Source: Candidatus Pelagibacter sp. FZCC0015
GTDB taxonomy: Bacteria; Pseudomonadota; Alphaproteobacteria; Pelagibacterales; Pelagibacteraceae
NCBI RefSeq assembly: GCF_007833635.1
Contig: NZ_CP031125.1
Span: forward strand, 248,001-312,000
Direction of reading: 5' to 3'
Length of the DNA: 64,000 nucleotides
Shown here: positions 1 to 10,655 of the stretch, piece after piece
How positions within the stretch are numbered: position 1 is the stretch's first letter
How the letters are laid out: each line of letters starts with the position of its first letter
The notes under the pieces: generated by a model
What the model was told of the DNA's origin: nothing
The model's database searches: none
The model's input: the letters and a program-made list of their open reading frames with translations, nothing else
Position numbers and translations under genes: made by a program

Positions 1-68
1 AAAAAATTTTTAGGATTTTTAATTTTTTTACTATCCTTAGAATTAAAGTTTAAAATAAGTTTTTTCAT
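1..68 (-). CDS. ppdK: Start of probable pyruvate phosphate dikinase (partial, cut by window edge)
   Basis: Only the first 22 codons or so are present, reading MKKLILNFNSKD and then a lysine- and asparagine-rich stretch. The ATG shares one base with the glyS stop (TAATG), so the gene is translationally coupled to glyS. The identification rests on context: ppdK follows glyQ-glyS in many alphaproteobacteria, and an N-terminus leading towards a glycine-rich LLGGKG motif would fit. That motif lies outside the window, so this is an inference. Confidence 0.45.
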   Translation of the reverse strand, partial: MKKLILNFNSKDSKKIKNPKNF

Positions 69-2134
69 TAACGGGAGTCGATTAGAGCAAAATTAACATA
101 ATTGTTGAACGTTTTACACATCATTTGGATAAGTTCCAGCCTATTTTTCTTTATGACCAGATCATCTTCGTTCACAATTACATTATCAAAAAAGTCAAAA
201 ACTTCTCTTTTGACGCTAGCTAAATTGTCTAATGTTTGAACATAATTTTCATCTTTATTAATGCCTGAAAAATATTTCCTTAATTCACTAATTTTTTTAA
301 ATAGGTTTTTTTCTAACTCAGTTTTAAAAATTCCAGGGTCAGTTGTATTTGATAACTCTATTTTATCTTTTTTTAATTCACCGTCTAAAATGTTTGAGGC
401 TCTTTTATAGCTTGCAATAATATCTAAACCATTTGGTTTGTTAATAATTTTATTTAAGTGTTTAGCTTTATTAAAAATAATAACAGATTGATCTAGGTTA
501 AAAGAACTAGTTGATGCTTGAATTATATCATTTCTAATATTTTCTTCCTTCATGTGATATTTTAATCTATCCATTAAAAAATCTGATAATTCATTTTGTA
601 GGGATTGGTTATCAATATCAAAACCTTGATCTAAATACAGGCTTAAAGAATAATTAATTAGATCTTTTATTTTAAAATCTTTTTTATTTTCAACTATTAT
701 TCTTATTACCCCCAATGCTAATCTTCTTAGAGCATACGGATCTTTCGAACTTGTTGGTTTTTGATTTAAACCAAAAAAACCAACTAAAGTATCTATCTTA
801 TCAGCTAAAGAAAGGGCTATGCTAAATGGTTTTTTTGGAACTCTTGAACCTAAACCTGTAGGTAAATATTGCTCACTTATCGCCAAAGCTAAATCTTTGT
901 CAAAACCTTGTGCGCTAGCAAAATAACCTCCCATTACACCTTGAAGTTCTGGAAATTCACCTACTAGTTCTGATAATAAATCAACTTTACAAATTGATGC
1001 TGACAATTCAACTTTTTCTTTGCTGATTAAAAGTTCATCAGATATCATTCCACCCAATTTTCTCATTCTTTGGGCTTTATCGAAATAACTTCCTAATCCT
1101 TTAAAATAATTCATTGTTTTTAATTCAGTAACTTTTTTGACCATATTTTGAGATTTATCTTTTTTCCAAAAAAATTCTGCATCACTTAATCTTGCTTCAA
1201 CTACTCTTTCATTTCCTAATTTAATTAATCCCTTTTTGTCTTTTTTGTTTGCAACCACTAAAAACTCATTGGTAATATTTTCTTTATTATCAAATATAGG
1301 AAAATATTTTTGGTGGTATTGCATGGTAATAATTAATATTTCTTTTGGAATATTTAAAAATTTTTTATCAAATTCACAAAGAAGGATATTTGGTTGATCT
1401 GTTAAATCTACAACTTCATTAAGTAATCTAGGATTATGTTGGATCTTAATATTTTTATTTTTTAATATATTGTTAAATTTTTTTTCTATTAATTTTTTTC
1501 TTTCATTGTGATCAACGATAATGTCAATTTTTTTAAAAAAACTTTTATAATTTTTAAATTCTAAGAAAGACTTTTTATTTTCCTCAAATTCTTTATCAAT
1601 AAAAGTTGAGTTAGAAGATGTTAGGTGATGAAAATTAAAATTTAATTTTTTTTTATCAAATACAGCTAGAATTGATTTTAACGGTCTCCCCCAATTTAGG
1701 TCAAAGGTTCCCCAATACATTGATTTTTTCCATTGAATTTTACTTAACAATATTGGGATAAATTCCTCTAGCAATTCATGTGTATGCAATTTTTTTGATT
1801 TTGTCTTGAAAAAATAAAATTCTCCTTTATCAGTTTTCTTTTGGTAGAGATCCTTTTTTACGATTTTATTTGACCTAACAAATCCCTCTAGCGCTACCTC
1901 TAGTGACTTAATATTTGGACCTTTAATCTCCTCAGATTTTAGTACAACATTTTTTTGAACTCCTTCAAACAGTACCACTAGTCTGTTTGGTGTTGAGTAT
2001 GATGAACTTTTTTTAAATAAAATTGATTTTTCTAAAAAAAAATCATTAAAACTTTTAAGTAAATCTTCCCTTAAATTTTGTTGAAGATTTGAGGGTATTT
2101 CTTCGCTAAATAATTCTAAAAAAAACTCTGACAT
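68..2134 (-). CDS. glyS: Glycyl-tRNA synthetase beta subunit
   Basis: Beta chain of the bacterial alpha2-beta2 glycyl-tRNA synthetase, which charges tRNA-Gly in the cytoplasm; the beta chain carries most tRNA-binding elements. The length of 688 residues is normal for the family. The strongly conserved block DLLSELVGEFPELQGVMGGY lies near residues 385-405, followed by the SLADKIDTLVGFF segment, and the C-terminal 120 residues correspond to the anticodon-binding-like domain. The start ATG shares one base with the glyQ stop (TAATG), so the two subunits are translationally coupled, as expected for equal amounts of both chains. Confidence 0.97.
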   Translation of the reverse strand: MSEFFLELFSEEIPSNLQQNLREDLLKSFNDFFLEKSILFKKSSSYSTPNRLVVLFEGVQKNVVLKSEEIKGPNIKSLEVALEGFVRSNKIVKKDLYQKKTDKGEFYFFKTKSKKLHTHELLEEFIPILLSKIQWKKSMYWGTFDLNWGRPLKSILAVFDKKKLNFNFHHLTSSNSTFIDKEFEENKKSFLEFKNYKSFFKKIDIIVDHNERKKLIEKKFNNILKNKNIKIQHNPRLLNEVVDLTDQPNILLCEFDKKFLNIPKEILIITMQYHQKYFPIFDNKENITNEFLVVANKKDKKGLIKLGNERVVEARLSDAEFFWKKDKSQNMVKKVTELKTMNYFKGLGSYFDKAQRMRKLGGMISDELLISKEKVELSASICKVDLLSELVGEFPELQGVMGGYFASAQGFDKDLALAISEQYLPTGLGSRVPKKPFSIALSLADKIDTLVGFFGLNQKPTSSKDPYALRRLALGVIRIIVENKKDFKIKDLINYSLSLYLDQGFDIDNQSLQNELSDFLMDRLKYHMKEENIRNDIIQASTSSFNLDQSVIIFNKAKHLNKIINKPNGLDIIASYKRASNILDGELKKDKIELSNTTDPGIFKTELEKNLFKKISELRKYFSGINKDENYVQTLDNLASVKREVFDFFDNVIVNEDDLVIKKNRLELIQMMCKTFNNYVNFALIDSR

Positions 2135-3039
2135 TATTTTTGACTATCTAACCAAACGCCTGCCGCAGATTTTGTAATATCTCTTATTCTAGCAATATAA
2201 CCTGCTCTTTGTGCAACACTGATTGCACCTCTTGCATCTAAAATATTAAATACATGACTGGCTTTTAAACATTGATCATATGCTGGTAAAGAAATTTTTT
2301 TTTCTACCAAATCTTTTGCCTCAGACTCATGCATTTCAAACATTTTTAAAAGTGTTTCTACATTCGCGTGTTCAAAATTATATGCTGAAAATTCTTTTTC
2401 AGCTTGATGAAATACTTCGTGATATTTTACACCTTCATCGTTCCACAATAAATCATAAACATTTTTTTCTTTTTGAGTGAACATACAAATTCTTTCTAAT
2501 CCATAGGTGATTTCAACTGATACAGGTTTACAATCAAATCCAGCCATTTGTTGAAAATAGGTAAATTGAGTAATTTCCATTCCATCACACCATACTTCCC
2601 ATCCCAATCCTGCGGCACCTAATGTTGGACTTTCCCAATCATCTTCAACAAACCTTATATCATGATCATTATGATCTATTCCTATAGTAGATAAACTATT
2701 TAGATAAAGTTTTTTTATATTTTCAGGGGAAGGTTTAATTAAAACTTGAAATTGATAATAGTGTTGTAACCTGTTTGGATTATCTCCATATCTTCCATCT
2801 GTAGGTCTTCTTGATGGTTGTACATAAGCTGCTTTCCACGGTTTATTTCCAAGTGATCTTAGGGTAGTAGCTGGATGAAAAGTTCCTGCACCAACCTCCA
2901 TATCATAAGGCTGCAAAATAATGCATCCTTTTTTACTCCAAAATTTCTGAAGATTTAAAATTGTATCTTGGAATGTTTGAATTTTTTTTTTTTCTTTTTT
3001 TGCTTTAGAAACCATATCTTTGCCAAATTGATCTTTCAT
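2134..3039 (-). CDS. glyQ: Glycyl-tRNA synthetase alpha subunit
   Basis: Catalytic alpha chain of class II glycyl-tRNA synthetase, which forms glycyl-adenylate and transfers glycine to tRNA. About 300 residues, as usual. Hallmark stretches are [19 protein letters not shown] near residue 43 and [20 protein letters not shown] near residue 76, with [12 protein letters not shown] further on. The start is uncertain: the first ATG (3039) overlaps the preceding peptidase gene by 35 bases, and an ATG at 3015 (beginning [11 protein letters not shown]) would overlap by 11. Neither has a strong ribosome binding site. Confidence 0.97.
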   Translation of the reverse strand: MKDQFGKDMVSKAKKEKKKIQTFQDTILNLQKFWSKKGCIILQPYDMEVGAGTFHPATTLRSLGNKPWKAAYVQPSRRPTDGRYGDNPNRLQHYYQFQVLIKPSPENIKKLYLNSLSTIGIDHNDHDIRFVEDDWESPTLGAAGLGWEVWCDGMEITQFTYFQQMAGFDCKPVSVEITYGLERICMFTQKEKNVYDLLWNDEGVKYHEVFHQAEKEFSAYNFEHANVETLLKMFEMHESEAKDLVEKKISLPAYDQCLKASHVFNILDARGAISVAQRAGYIARIRDITKSAAGVWLDSQK

Positions 3040-3811
3040 CTAAAATACTTGCTATTTGATCTACTTGATTGCTGGATGAAGAAAGTTTTTGACTTAACCA
3101 TCCTTTTGATTTTTCAAATTTTTTAATTATTACATCTTCACCAAATTTATCCCTTAATATTTCATGTGCGTTACCTACTCCGTCAATTAATCCTAAATTT
3201 TTTGCTTTACTGCCTGACCAAAACTCACCTGAAAAAAGTTCTACATCAGATTTGTTTAATTTTGATCCTCTACTTTTTTCAACAACATCTATAAAGTCTT
3301 TATGAAGATCCAATTGAATATTTTTTAATCTTTCAATATCCTCGTTTTTTTCTTCTAAAAATGGATCAAGTGTGCTTTTGTTTTTGCCAGCAGTATGAAC
3401 TCTTCTTTCAACCCCAATTTTTTTTATCAACTCTGTAAATCCAAAAGAAGAATATATCACTCCTATGGATCCAATTATTGAACTTGAATTTGCATAAATT
3501 TCGTCTCCAGCACAAGAAATCAAATAGCCCCCAGAAGCTGCTACGTCTTCAGCGAATACAATAACTTTTTTTTTGTGTTTTTTTGCTTGTTGTCTAATAA
3601 AACTGTATATTAAATGAGATTGGACTGGTGATCCCCCTGGAGAATTGATTGATATAGCAACACATGCACCTTTTTTCAGAGAAAAAGCCTTTTTAATTAG
3701 TTCTTCTTGACCTGCAAAATCAATACCTTGTTTAAATTTTCCTGCATTCCCAATAACCCCACTTAATTTTAAGTGAGCAACAATTTTTTTCTTTTTAAAA
3801 AAAGAGAACAT
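3005..3811 (-). CDS. sppA: S49-family peptidase, SppA/SohB-like, without membrane anchor
   Basis: Serine-lysine protease of the SppA/SohB family (MEROPS S49), which degrades cleaved signal peptides or membrane-protein fragments. The oxyanion region SINSPGGS lies at residues 54-61, the nucleophile motif [10 protein letters not shown] at 91-100 puts the catalytic serine at 93, and AGKNKS at 141-146 supplies the candidate general-base lysine. At 268 residues it is the short, single-domain form. The N-terminus (MFSFFKKKK) has no obvious signal peptide or transmembrane helix, unlike most relatives, so it may be cytoplasmic or held at the membrane by its basic start. Its 3' end overlaps glyQ. Confidence 0.85.
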   Translation of the reverse strand: MFSFFKKKKIVAHLKLSGVIGNAGKFKQGIDFAGQEELIKKAFSLKKGACVAISINSPGGSPVQSHLIYSFIRQQAKKHKKKVIVFAEDVAASGGYLISCAGDEIYANSSSIIGSIGVIYSSFGFTELIKKIGVERRVHTAGKNKSTLDPFLEEKNEDIERLKNIQLDLHKDFIDVVEKSRGSKLNKSDVELFSGEFWSGSKAKNLGLIDGVGNAHEILRDKFGEDVIIKKFEKSKGWLSQKLSSSSNQVDQIASILDERSIWQRYGF

Positions 3812-3925
3812 AGGTAAGTCTTATAGAATTATTTATTGAATATAAAGACTACTTATAATTGAAGAAACTGGTGCGTCAATTGATAAGTAATATATATGAA
3901 CAAATTATACTAATTTAAAAATGTT

Positions 3926-4939
3926 ATGGGAACAGTTGTACAGCTTAAAAATCAGATAAATGATTCATATTTTCAGCTTAAGGACTCGGTTGAAGAAAAA
4001 CTAGTTTTAACCGAAGAAAAAATAAAATCAAAATTATCTAGTGACGTACAGCTGGTTCAAAAAATGACAGATTATCACATAGAAACTGGAGGAAAAAGAC
4101 TAAGAGCTTTACTAACATTGGGTAGTGCAAAATTATGTGGTTACTCTAAAGGCTCTAGAGATATAAATCTAGCTGCGTGTGTTGAATTAATTCACAGCGC
4201 AACGTTGATGCATGATGATGTAATTGATGAAGGCACTGTTAGAAGAGGTAAAGAAACTTTAAACAAAGTTTGGGATAATCATTCGTCAGTTTTAATAGGA
4301 GATTATCTATTGAGTAGATGTTTTGAAATGATGGTAGAAGACGGAAACCTAGAAGTTTTAAAATTATTATCGTCCACTTCATCTAAAATTGCTCAAGGAG
4401 AAGTTCTACAACTTCAGCACCAAGGTGAAGTTGATATGCTGGAAGAAACATATTTAAAAATAATCACAGCTAAAACTGCAGAGTTATTTGCAGCAGCAAC
4501 TAAAGTTGGTGCAATTTTATCTGATGCAGAAAATAAAGAAAAAGAAGCTTTAGAATTTTATGGAAGAAACTTGGGATTAACTTTTCAAATAGCAGACGAC
4601 ACACTAGACTATAATGCTGAGCTTAAACTATTTGGTAAAAAAATTGGTCAAGATTTTTTTGAAGGAAAAATTACCTTACCAATAATTTTACTTTTTCAAA
4701 AATTAGGAAATGATGAAAAGAAAATTTTATCAAATATGTTTAAAAAAGAGTTAAGAACTAAAGATGACTTTAATGAAATTATTGCTCTTATAAATAAGTA
4801 TAAAATAATTCAAGAATGCTATCAAAAAGCTCAACACTATATAAATTTAGCCTCAAACTCTCTAAGTGTATTTACAGACTCTGAAGAAAAAAATATTCTT
4901 AAAAGATTAACATCATTTAGTTTATCAAGAAATTTTTAA
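3926..4939 (+). CDS. ispB: Long-chain polyprenyl diphosphate synthase (octaprenyl/decaprenyl type)
   Basis: Trans-prenyltransferase that elongates farnesyl diphosphate with isopentenyl diphosphate units to make the ubiquinone side chain. Two aspartate-rich Mg-diphosphate motifs are visible: HDDVIDEG at about 96-103 and IADDTLDY at about 221-228. The GGKRLR basic motif sits at residues 55-60. Its 337 residues match the long-chain family rather than the shorter FPP/GGPP synthase encoded at 8598. It is divergent from the S49 peptidase gene and converges on pdxH; the two stop codons share the palindrome TTAA at 4936-4939. Chain length cannot be read from sequence by eye. Confidence 0.9.
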   Translation: MGTVVQLKNQINDSYFQLKDSVEEKLVLTEEKIKSKLSSDVQLVQKMTDYHIETGGKRLRALLTLGSAKLCGYSKGSRDINLAACVELIHSATLMHDDVIDEGTVRRGKETLNKVWDNHSSVLIGDYLLSRCFEMMVEDGNLEVLKLLSSTSSKIAQGEVLQLQHQGEVDMLEETYLKIITAKTAELFAAATKVGAILSDAENKEKEALEFYGRNLGLTFQIADDTLDYNAELKLFGKKIGQDFFEGKITLPIILLFQKLGNDEKKILSNMFKKELRTKDDFNEIIALINKYKIIQECYQKAQHYINLASNSLSVFTDSEEKNILKRLTSFSLSRNF

Positions 4940-5562
4940 GGACTTAATAAAGACTTTATCCACTTCCCAGAGTTATCTTTATTGTATTTTAATCTCTCGT
5001 GGATTCTGTTCTCACCATCTAGCCAAAATTCAATACTATCTGGAGATAAAATCCATCCAGACCAGTAACTTGGTCTTGGTACATCTGATTTGTTGCTATA
5101 TTTTATTTTGTAATCTTTTATAGATTTTAACAGTTGTTCTCGCGAATTTAATTCTTCACTTTGCTTAGAAGCCCATGCTCCTATCCGACTTTCATACGCT
5201 CTAGATGAATAATATTCATCTGCAACATGATCAGAAACTAATGACACCTTTCCATTAATTCTTATTTGTCTTAGGAGACTTTTCCAATGGAAACACATCG
5301 CAGCATACGGATTTTCTTTTAATTCATTTCCCTTTTGACTATTTAAATTTGTATAAAATACAAATCCATCTTTGTTGAAATCTTTAAGTAAAACCATTCT
5401 AACTGAAGGAATGTTGTTTTTATCTGATGTAGCCAAAGCAACAGCGTTTGGATCATTTGGTTCAGTTTTCTTTGCTTCCTCCATCCATTCATGAAATAAA
5501 TGAATTGGATCATCTATATCAAGAAAACAACTATTAAGACCTAAAGAGTTTTTTTGATTCAT
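4936..5562 (-). CDS. pdxH: Pyridoxamine/pyridoxine 5'-phosphate oxidase
   Basis: FMN-dependent oxidase that converts pyridoxine or pyridoxamine 5'-phosphate to pyridoxal 5'-phosphate, the last step of the DXP-dependent route and of salvage. Its 208 residues match the family. Visible marks are SVRMVLLKDFNKDGFVFYTN near residue 53 (FMN and substrate site), the RQIRINGKV strand near 97, and the C-terminal SPDSIEFWLDGENRIHERLKY region that carries the WxxxxxRxH/HxR signature. The 3' end overlaps the convergent ispB stop by four bases, and the 5' end is divergent from aroC with about 33 bases between starts. Confidence 0.95.
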   Translation of the reverse strand: MNQKNSLGLNSCFLDIDDPIHLFHEWMEEAKKTEPNDPNAVALATSDKNNIPSVRMVLLKDFNKDGFVFYTNLNSQKGNELKENPYAAMCFHWKSLLRQIRINGKVSLVSDHVADEYYSSRAYESRIGAWASKQSEELNSREQLLKSIKDYKIKYSNKSDVPRPSYWSGWILSPDSIEFWLDGENRIHERLKYNKDNSGKWIKSLLSP

Positions 5563-5595
5563 AATTTAAACAAAATAATCTATATAATATAAATA

Positions 5596-6678
5596 ATGTC
5601 ATTTAATACTTTTGGAAAGCTATTTCGTTTCACAACTTGGGGAGAGTCACATGGACCTGCAATTGGTTGTATTGTTGATGGTTGTCCTCCAAATATAAAT
5701 CTTAAAGAGCAAGATATTCAAATAGAATTAGACAAAAGAAAACCAGGACAATCTAAATTTACAACTCAGAGAAAAGAGGATGACAAAGTTCAAATATTGT
5801 CAGGAGTATTTGAGGGTAAAACTACAGGAACACCTATTTCTCTCATAATCTACAACAAAGATATGAGATCCAAAGATTATAGTAATATTAAAGATAAGTT
5901 CAGACCAGGTCATGCAGACTTTACTTATTTTAAAAAATATGGAATTAGAGACTATAGAGGTGGTGGTAGATCTTCTGCTAGAGAAACTGCAGCAAGAGTT
6001 GCAGCCGGTGCAATAGCAAAAGTTGTACTTCAAAAAAAATTAGGTAAAAAATTTAAAGTAATTGGTGCAGTAACTCAGCTAGGAATTCTTGGATGTGATA
6101 CAAATCAATGGAACGATAAAATAATTTCAAAAAATCCATTTTTTTGTCCAGATAAATCAATGATTAAATTATGGGAAAAATATTTGCTTGGTGTAAGAAA
6201 ATCAGGATCCTCATGTGGAGCAGTGATTGAAATAAGAGCAAGAGGTATCCCGGTTGGTTTAGGTGCTCCAATTTACTCAAAATTGGATACTGACATAGCT
6301 TCAGGTCTAATGAGTATTAATGCAGTTAAGGGTGTAAATATTGGAGCAGGAATGAACTCAGCACAATTAAGTGGAGAACAAAATTCAGATGAAATTTCTT
6401 CAAAAGGAAATAAATTAAAATTCAATTCAAATAAAGCAGGTGGAATTCTTGGTGGAATTTCTACGGGCCAAGAAATTATTGCATCTTTTGCTGTAAAACC
6501 AACATCGTCAATTTTAACTAGTAGAAAAACTATAAATAAATTTGGGAAAAATACTTCAATATCTGTTAAAGGTAGACATGATCCTTGTGTAGGTATTAGA
6601 GCTGTACCAATTGGTGAAGCTATGATGAACTGTGTTTTACTTGACCACTACTTAATGAATAAAGCCCAATGTAGTTAG
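5596..6678 (+). CDS. aroC: Chorismate synthase
   Basis: Final enzyme of the shikimate pathway; it eliminates phosphate from EPSP to give chorismate and needs reduced FMN. The length is 360 residues. Three family signatures are present: GESHGPAIG at 16-24, [29 protein letters not shown] at about 109-137 (arginine-rich EPSP/FMN site), and [18 protein letters not shown] near 328. The gene stands alone on its strand between divergent pdxH and convergent dxs, with only six bases between the aroC and dxs stops. Confidence 0.97.
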   Translation: MSFNTFGKLFRFTTWGESHGPAIGCIVDGCPPNINLKEQDIQIELDKRKPGQSKFTTQRKEDDKVQILSGVFEGKTTGTPISLIIYNKDMRSKDYSNIKDKFRPGHADFTYFKKYGIRDYRGGGRSSARETAARVAAGAIAKVVLQKKLGKKFKVIGAVTQLGILGCDTNQWNDKIISKNPFFCPDKSMIKLWEKYLLGVRKSGSSCGAVIEIRARGIPVGLGAPIYSKLDTDIASGLMSINAVKGVNIGAGMNSAQLSGEQNSDEISSKGNKLKFNSNKAGGILGGISTGQEIIASFAVKPTSSILTSRKTINKFGKNTSISVKGRHDPCVGIRAVPIGEAMMNCVLLDHYLMNKAQCS

Positions 6679-6684
6679 CCGAAA

Positions 6685-8601
6685 TTAATTTTTCACAACT
6701 CTTATTGTTTCCTTTTGAAACAAAATATCAGCAATTTTCTTAGAAATTTGAGAACTGTTTAATCCAGCTTTATCGTACATTTTTTTTGGATCATCTTGTT
6801 CAATGAATTCATCTGGTAAAGTCAGTGATCTAAATTTTAAACCTTTATCAAATACTCCTCTCTCAGCTAATAAATTTTTAACATGAGAACTAAAACCACC
6901 TATTGATCCCTCTTCAATAGTTATCATAAGCTCATGTTCCTTAGCAGATTTTAGTATAAGTTCTTCGTCTAAAGGCTTAGCAAATCTGGCGTCTATCAAA
7001 GTTGTTGAAACTCCTTTTGCTTTTAATTCCTCTGCAGCTAACTTGCACTCTTCAAGTCGAGTACCGAGATTTAAAATACAAACTTGTGTCCCTTGTTGAA
7101 CAACTCTCCCTTTACCAATTTCAATTTTTTCGTCTATTGATGGGAGATCAACACCTACTCCAGTTCCTCTTGGATATCTAATTGCAGAAGGTCTATCATT
7201 TATATCTACTGAAGTATTAATCATTTTAACTAGTTCAGCTTCATCACTTGCTGCCATTACTACAAAGTTAGGCAAAGTTGATAAATAAGTTATATCAAAT
7301 GAACCAGCATGTGTTGATCCATCAGCACCAACTAATCCTGCTCTATCTATCGCGAATCTGACTGGTAAACTTTGGATGGCAACATCGTGGACAACTTGAT
7401 CATATGCTCTCTGTAAAAATGTAGAATAAATTGCAGCATATGGTTTGTATCCTTCTGTAGCTAGACCGGCTGCAAAAGTTACAGCATGTTGTTCTGCTAT
7501 TCCTACATCAAACATTCTATTTGGAAACTCCTTTCCAAAAATATCCATACCAGTCCCCCCTGGCATCGCTGCTGTTATTCCTACTATTTTGCTATCTTTT
7601 TTTGCATGTTTAACTAACGTGTTTGCAAATACTTTTGTATAAGCTGGAAGGTTTGATTTGCTCTTTACTTGTTCGCCAGTCTCAACATTAAACTTTGACA
7701 CTCCATGATAATGATCATTTGCTTTTTCTGCATAAGAATAACCTTTTCCTTTTTGAGTTTTGATATGAATCATTATAGGACCCTCATGTCTTGATTCTTT
7801 TGCGTTTTTTAAAATTGGAACTAGGCTTGATAAATCATGACCATCTATAGGACCTGCATAATAAAAACCAAGCGAACTAAACAATGTACCTCCAGTAACT
7901 GCTGAACGGAAAAAATCCTCTGCTTTTCCTGCTTTAGCACTAAATCTTTTTGAAAATGCAGATGTAATTAACTTTAAAGTTTCTCTAAGACTAAAATATA
8001 TTTTACCAGTAAATAATTTTGCCAAGTAAGTTCTCATTGCTCCAACTGGTTTTGCAATTGACATATCGTTATCATTTAAAATAACAATTATTTTTGTTTT
8101 AGATGCACCAGCATTATTCATGGCTTCATAAGCCATACCTGCGCTAATTGCTCCATCACCTATTACAGCTATTACATTGGAAGACTTGTTTTCTAATTTA
8201 TTTGCCTCTGCAATTCCTAATGCAGATGAAATAGATGTTGAACTATGTGCTGCTCCAAATGGGTCATACTCACTTTCAGATCTTTTTGTAAAACCTGATA
8301 AACCATCGCCCTGTCGTAAAGTTCTAATTTTATCTTTTCTTCCAGTTAAAATTTTATGTGGGTAAGATTGATGGCCAACATCCCATATTAATTTATCATT
8401 TGGGGTATCAAAAACATAATGAAGTGCAACTGTCAATTCAACCACTCCCAAACCAGCACCAAGGTGACCTCCTGTTTCTGAAACAGCGCTTATCATTTCC
8501 TCCCTCACCTCATCTGCTACTTTTTGTAAATTTTCTTCAGAAACTTTTCTTAAATCAGATGGAAAGTTGATATTATTTAAAAATTGATAATTTTTTTTCA
8601 T
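6685..8601 (-). CDS. dxs: 1-deoxy-D-xylulose-5-phosphate synthase
   Basis: Thiamine-diphosphate enzyme that condenses pyruvate with glyceraldehyde 3-phosphate to give DXP, the entry to the MEP isoprenoid pathway and to pyridoxal phosphate and thiamine. Its 638 residues are typical. The ThDP/Mg motif is [18 protein letters not shown] near 148, the catalytic-glutamate segment [17 protein letters not shown] is near 366, and the transketolase C-terminal domain begins near 490. It is the third gene of xseB-ispA-dxs; its ATG overlaps the ispA stop by four bases, so isoprenoid supply and chain formation are co-expressed. Confidence 0.97.
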   Translation of the reverse strand: MKKNYQFLNNINFPSDLRKVSEENLQKVADEVREEMISAVSETGGHLGAGLGVVELTVALHYVFDTPNDKLIWDVGHQSYPHKILTGRKDKIRTLRQGDGLSGFTKRSESEYDPFGAAHSSTSISSALGIAEANKLENKSSNVIAVIGDGAISAGMAYEAMNNAGASKTKIIVILNDNDMSIAKPVGAMRTYLAKLFTGKIYFSLRETLKLITSAFSKRFSAKAGKAEDFFRSAVTGGTLFSSLGFYYAGPIDGHDLSSLVPILKNAKESRHEGPIMIHIKTQKGKGYSYAEKANDHYHGVSKFNVETGEQVKSKSNLPAYTKVFANTLVKHAKKDSKIVGITAAMPGGTGMDIFGKEFPNRMFDVGIAEQHAVTFAAGLATEGYKPYAAIYSTFLQRAYDQVVHDVAIQSLPVRFAIDRAGLVGADGSTHAGSFDITYLSTLPNFVVMAASDEAELVKMINTSVDINDRPSAIRYPRGTGVGVDLPSIDEKIEIGKGRVVQQGTQVCILNLGTRLEECKLAAEELKAKGVSTTLIDARFAKPLDEELILKSAKEHELMITIEEGSIGGFSSHVKNLLAERGVFDKGLKFRSLTLPDEFIEQDDPKKMYDKAGLNSSQISKKIADILFQKETIRVVKN

Positions 8602-9470
8602 TTTTTTCTATTCAATATATAGCTTAATGTTTCATTTATATTTACAGTTCTTAAACCATATTTTCTTAAATTCTTATTAATATCTTTAATTATCTTATCA
8701 CAATACTTAAGTGAGTCATCATAGCCTATTAAATTTATAAGTGTTGCCTTGCCTTTTTTTTGATCTTTTCCTGTTTTTTTTCCAGCTTCCTTAGAATTAC
8801 TTTTTAGATCAATTAAATCATCAGCTATTTGGAATAATAGACCAATTTTTGATCCAATATTTTCAAAAAATTTAATTTCTTGGATTGTTTTTTTCTTAAT
8901 TATTGCTGGAGCCGCACAACAAAAACTAAATAACATTCCAGTTTTTTTTATTTCCATTTCTAATATTTTATTCCTTGATATTTTCTTTCTCTCATAACTT
9001 AAATCTAAATATTGCCCGCCAGCTATTCCTAAATGTCCTGAACATTCTGATAATTTTTTGATTAGGTTGATCTTTATCTTTTCATTTAATTTCAATTTAG
9101 GACTTGATAAAATTTCAAAAGCTAAAGTCAGTAATGAATTTCCTGCTAGAACTGCTGTAGACTCACCAAATTTAATGTGAGCTGAAGGTTTTCCTCTTCT
9201 TATATCATCATCATCCATGCAGGGTAGATCATCATGAATAAGAGAATAAGCATGAATACATTCAACCGCCGAACCAACTATTATTAATGTTTTATAATCT
9301 ATTGAAAATAATGACCCTAAGTCGATTAAGATTTTAGATCTTATTTTTTTTCCACCTGGAAACAAACCATACTTCATGGGTGGCATTAGCTGAGAATATT
9401 TCTGTGAATTAACATATTTTTTAAGGAAACTATTTGTATCCTTAGCTATTTTGTTAAGCTGTTTTTTCAT
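8598..9470 (-). CDS. ispA: Farnesyl (or geranylgeranyl) diphosphate synthase
   Basis: Short-chain prenyltransferase that makes C15 (or C20) diphosphate from IPP and DMAPP, feeding IspB and undecaprenyl-phosphate synthesis. The first aspartate-rich motif is in the bacterial FPP synthase form with a two-residue insertion, [11 protein letters not shown] near residue 80, followed by RRGKP. The second is [10 protein letters not shown] near 216. The length of 290 fits. It lies between xseB (17-base overlap) and dxs (4-base overlap), the classic xseB-ispA-dxs order. Product length is inferred from motif type only. Confidence 0.93.
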   Translation of the reverse strand: MKKQLNKIAKDTNSFLKKYVNSQKYSQLMPPMKYGLFPGGKKIRSKILIDLGSLFSIDYKTLIIVGSAVECIHAYSLIHDDLPCMDDDDIRRGKPSAHIKFGESTAVLAGNSLLTLAFEILSSPKLKLNEKIKINLIKKLSECSGHLGIAGGQYLDLSYERKKISRNKILEMEIKKTGMLFSFCCAAPAIIKKKTIQEIKFFENIGSKIGLLFQIADDLIDLKSNSKEAGKKTGKDQKKGKATLINLIGYDDSLKYCDKIIKDINKNLRKYGLRTVNINETLSYILNRKK

Positions 9471-9702
9471 TTTTTTTAGTTATCTCTTTAATCTTTTTAT
9501 TTGTCTCTTCCCCAATAGATTTAAAATTTTTATGAAATTTCTTTTCAATAATATTATTTAATTTTAGAAGTTCTTGATAACTGTCAACTGAATTGTTTAA
9601 ATCATTTTCCTTCTCTAGAGACTCTATTATGTTATTTGCTTTTTCCGTAAGCTCCTCAACTGAATACTGATCATAATCAAGTGGTAATATTTTATCTTTC
9701 AT
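9454..9702 (-). CDS. xseB: Exodeoxyribonuclease VII small subunit
   Basis: Small helical subunit of exonuclease VII, which together with several copies per XseA degrades single-stranded DNA to oligonucleotides. The protein is 82 residues with the usual pattern: a YSVEELTEKANNIIESLEK segment, a central DLNNSVDSYQELLKL helix (family signature, normally LExSLxxYExG) and a charged lysine/glutamate tail. The assignment is supported by its place at the head of xseB-ispA-dxs. The large subunit XseA is not in the window. Confidence 0.88.
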   Translation of the reverse strand: MKDKILPLDYDQYSVEELTEKANNIIESLEKENDLNNSVDSYQELLKLNNIIEKKFHKNFKSIGEETNKKIKEITKKNEKTA

Positions 9703-9722
9703 ATAATAATAATTATTAATAC

Positions 9723-10655
9723 ATGAAATCTATTCAATCAAATATCAAAAAAGCAAAAAAATATTTAGATAATAATCATTGTGTTGCGGTACCAACAGAG
9801 ACCGTTTATGGATTGGCTGCAAACGCTTACTCGAATAGTGCAGTTAAGAAAATATTTAGTCTTAAAAAAAGACCATTAAACAATCCTCTTATTGTCCATT
9901 ATTACGATATTCAAAGACTTAAAGATGACTGTGATATAAATGATAATCTAATAAAACTTTACAAAAAATTTTCTCCAGGTCCAATAACTTTTGTTTTGAA
10001 ATTAAAAAATAACTCAAAAATATCAAAATTTGTCACTAATAATAAAAAAAGTATTGCCGTACGTTTTCCTAAACATAAATTGTTAAGAAATTTATTAAAA
10101 AATTTAGATTATCCAGTAGCGGCACCCAGTGCAAATATATCTTCAAGATTAAGTTCCGTTAAACCGTCTGATGTAAAAGAAGAATTTGGTACAAAAATAA
10201 AATATATTTTAAATGGAGGAAAAAGTAAAATTGGAGTTGAGTCCACAATATTAAATCTTTTAGGAAAGCCTTCACTTTTAAGATATGGAGGCTTGGATAC
10301 AAAAAAAATTGAAAATGTTTTAAAAATAAAATTATTAATTAATACAAATTCAAAAAAAAAATTATCACCTGGTTTATTTCCTCTGCATTACTCACCAGGG
10401 ATACCTTTAAGAGTCAATGTTAAAAAACCAAAAAAAGATGAGGCTTATTTATTAATAAAAAAAAGAAAATCAAAATTAAAAAACTATTATTATTTATCTA
10501 AAGTAAAAAATATAAAGGAAGCTACAAAGAATTTATATTCAACTTTAAGAAAAATTAAAAACGATGGTTTTAAAAAGATTGCAGTTGAAACGATACCAAA
10601 CAAAGGTCTTGGCAAAACAATTAACGATAGATTAAAGAGAGCCTCTAAATATTAA
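9723..10655 (+). CDS. tsaC: L-threonylcarbamoyladenylate synthase (Sua5/YrdC family)
   Basis: Makes threonylcarbamoyl-AMP from threonine, bicarbonate and ATP for the t6A37 modification of tRNAs that read ANN codons. The YrdC domain covers about residues 5-190: VAVPTETVYGLAANA near 21, SLKKRPLNNPLIVHY near 42, and SIAVRFPKHK and AAPSANISSRLS further on. The remaining 120 residues form the Sua5 C-terminal domain with the LSPGLFPLHYSPG linker motif, so this is the two-domain Sua5 type rather than short TsaC. Its stop overlaps the start of the ABC transporter gene by one base (TAATG). Confidence 0.93.
   Translation: MKSIQSNIKKAKKYLDNNHCVAVPTETVYGLAANAYSNSAVKKIFSLKKRPLNNPLIVHYYDIQRLKDDCDINDNLIKLYKKFSPGPITFVLKLKNNSKISKFVTNNKKSIAVRFPKHKLLRNLLKNLDYPVAAPSANISSRLSSVKPSDVKEEFGTKIKYILNGGKSKIGVESTILNLLGKPSLLRYGGLDTKKIENVLKIKLLINTNSKKKLSPGLFPLHYSPGIPLRVNVKKPKKDEAYLLIKKRKSKLKNYYYLSKVKNIKEATKNLYSTLRKIKNDGFKKIAVETIPNKGLGKTINDRLKRASKY

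Noticed and set aside
3812-3925. Promoters for the divergent S49 peptidase and ispB genes
   Set aside because: Several TATA-like hexamers exist (for example TATACT at 3906), but none has a -35 partner at 16-18 bases, so they were not listed as features.
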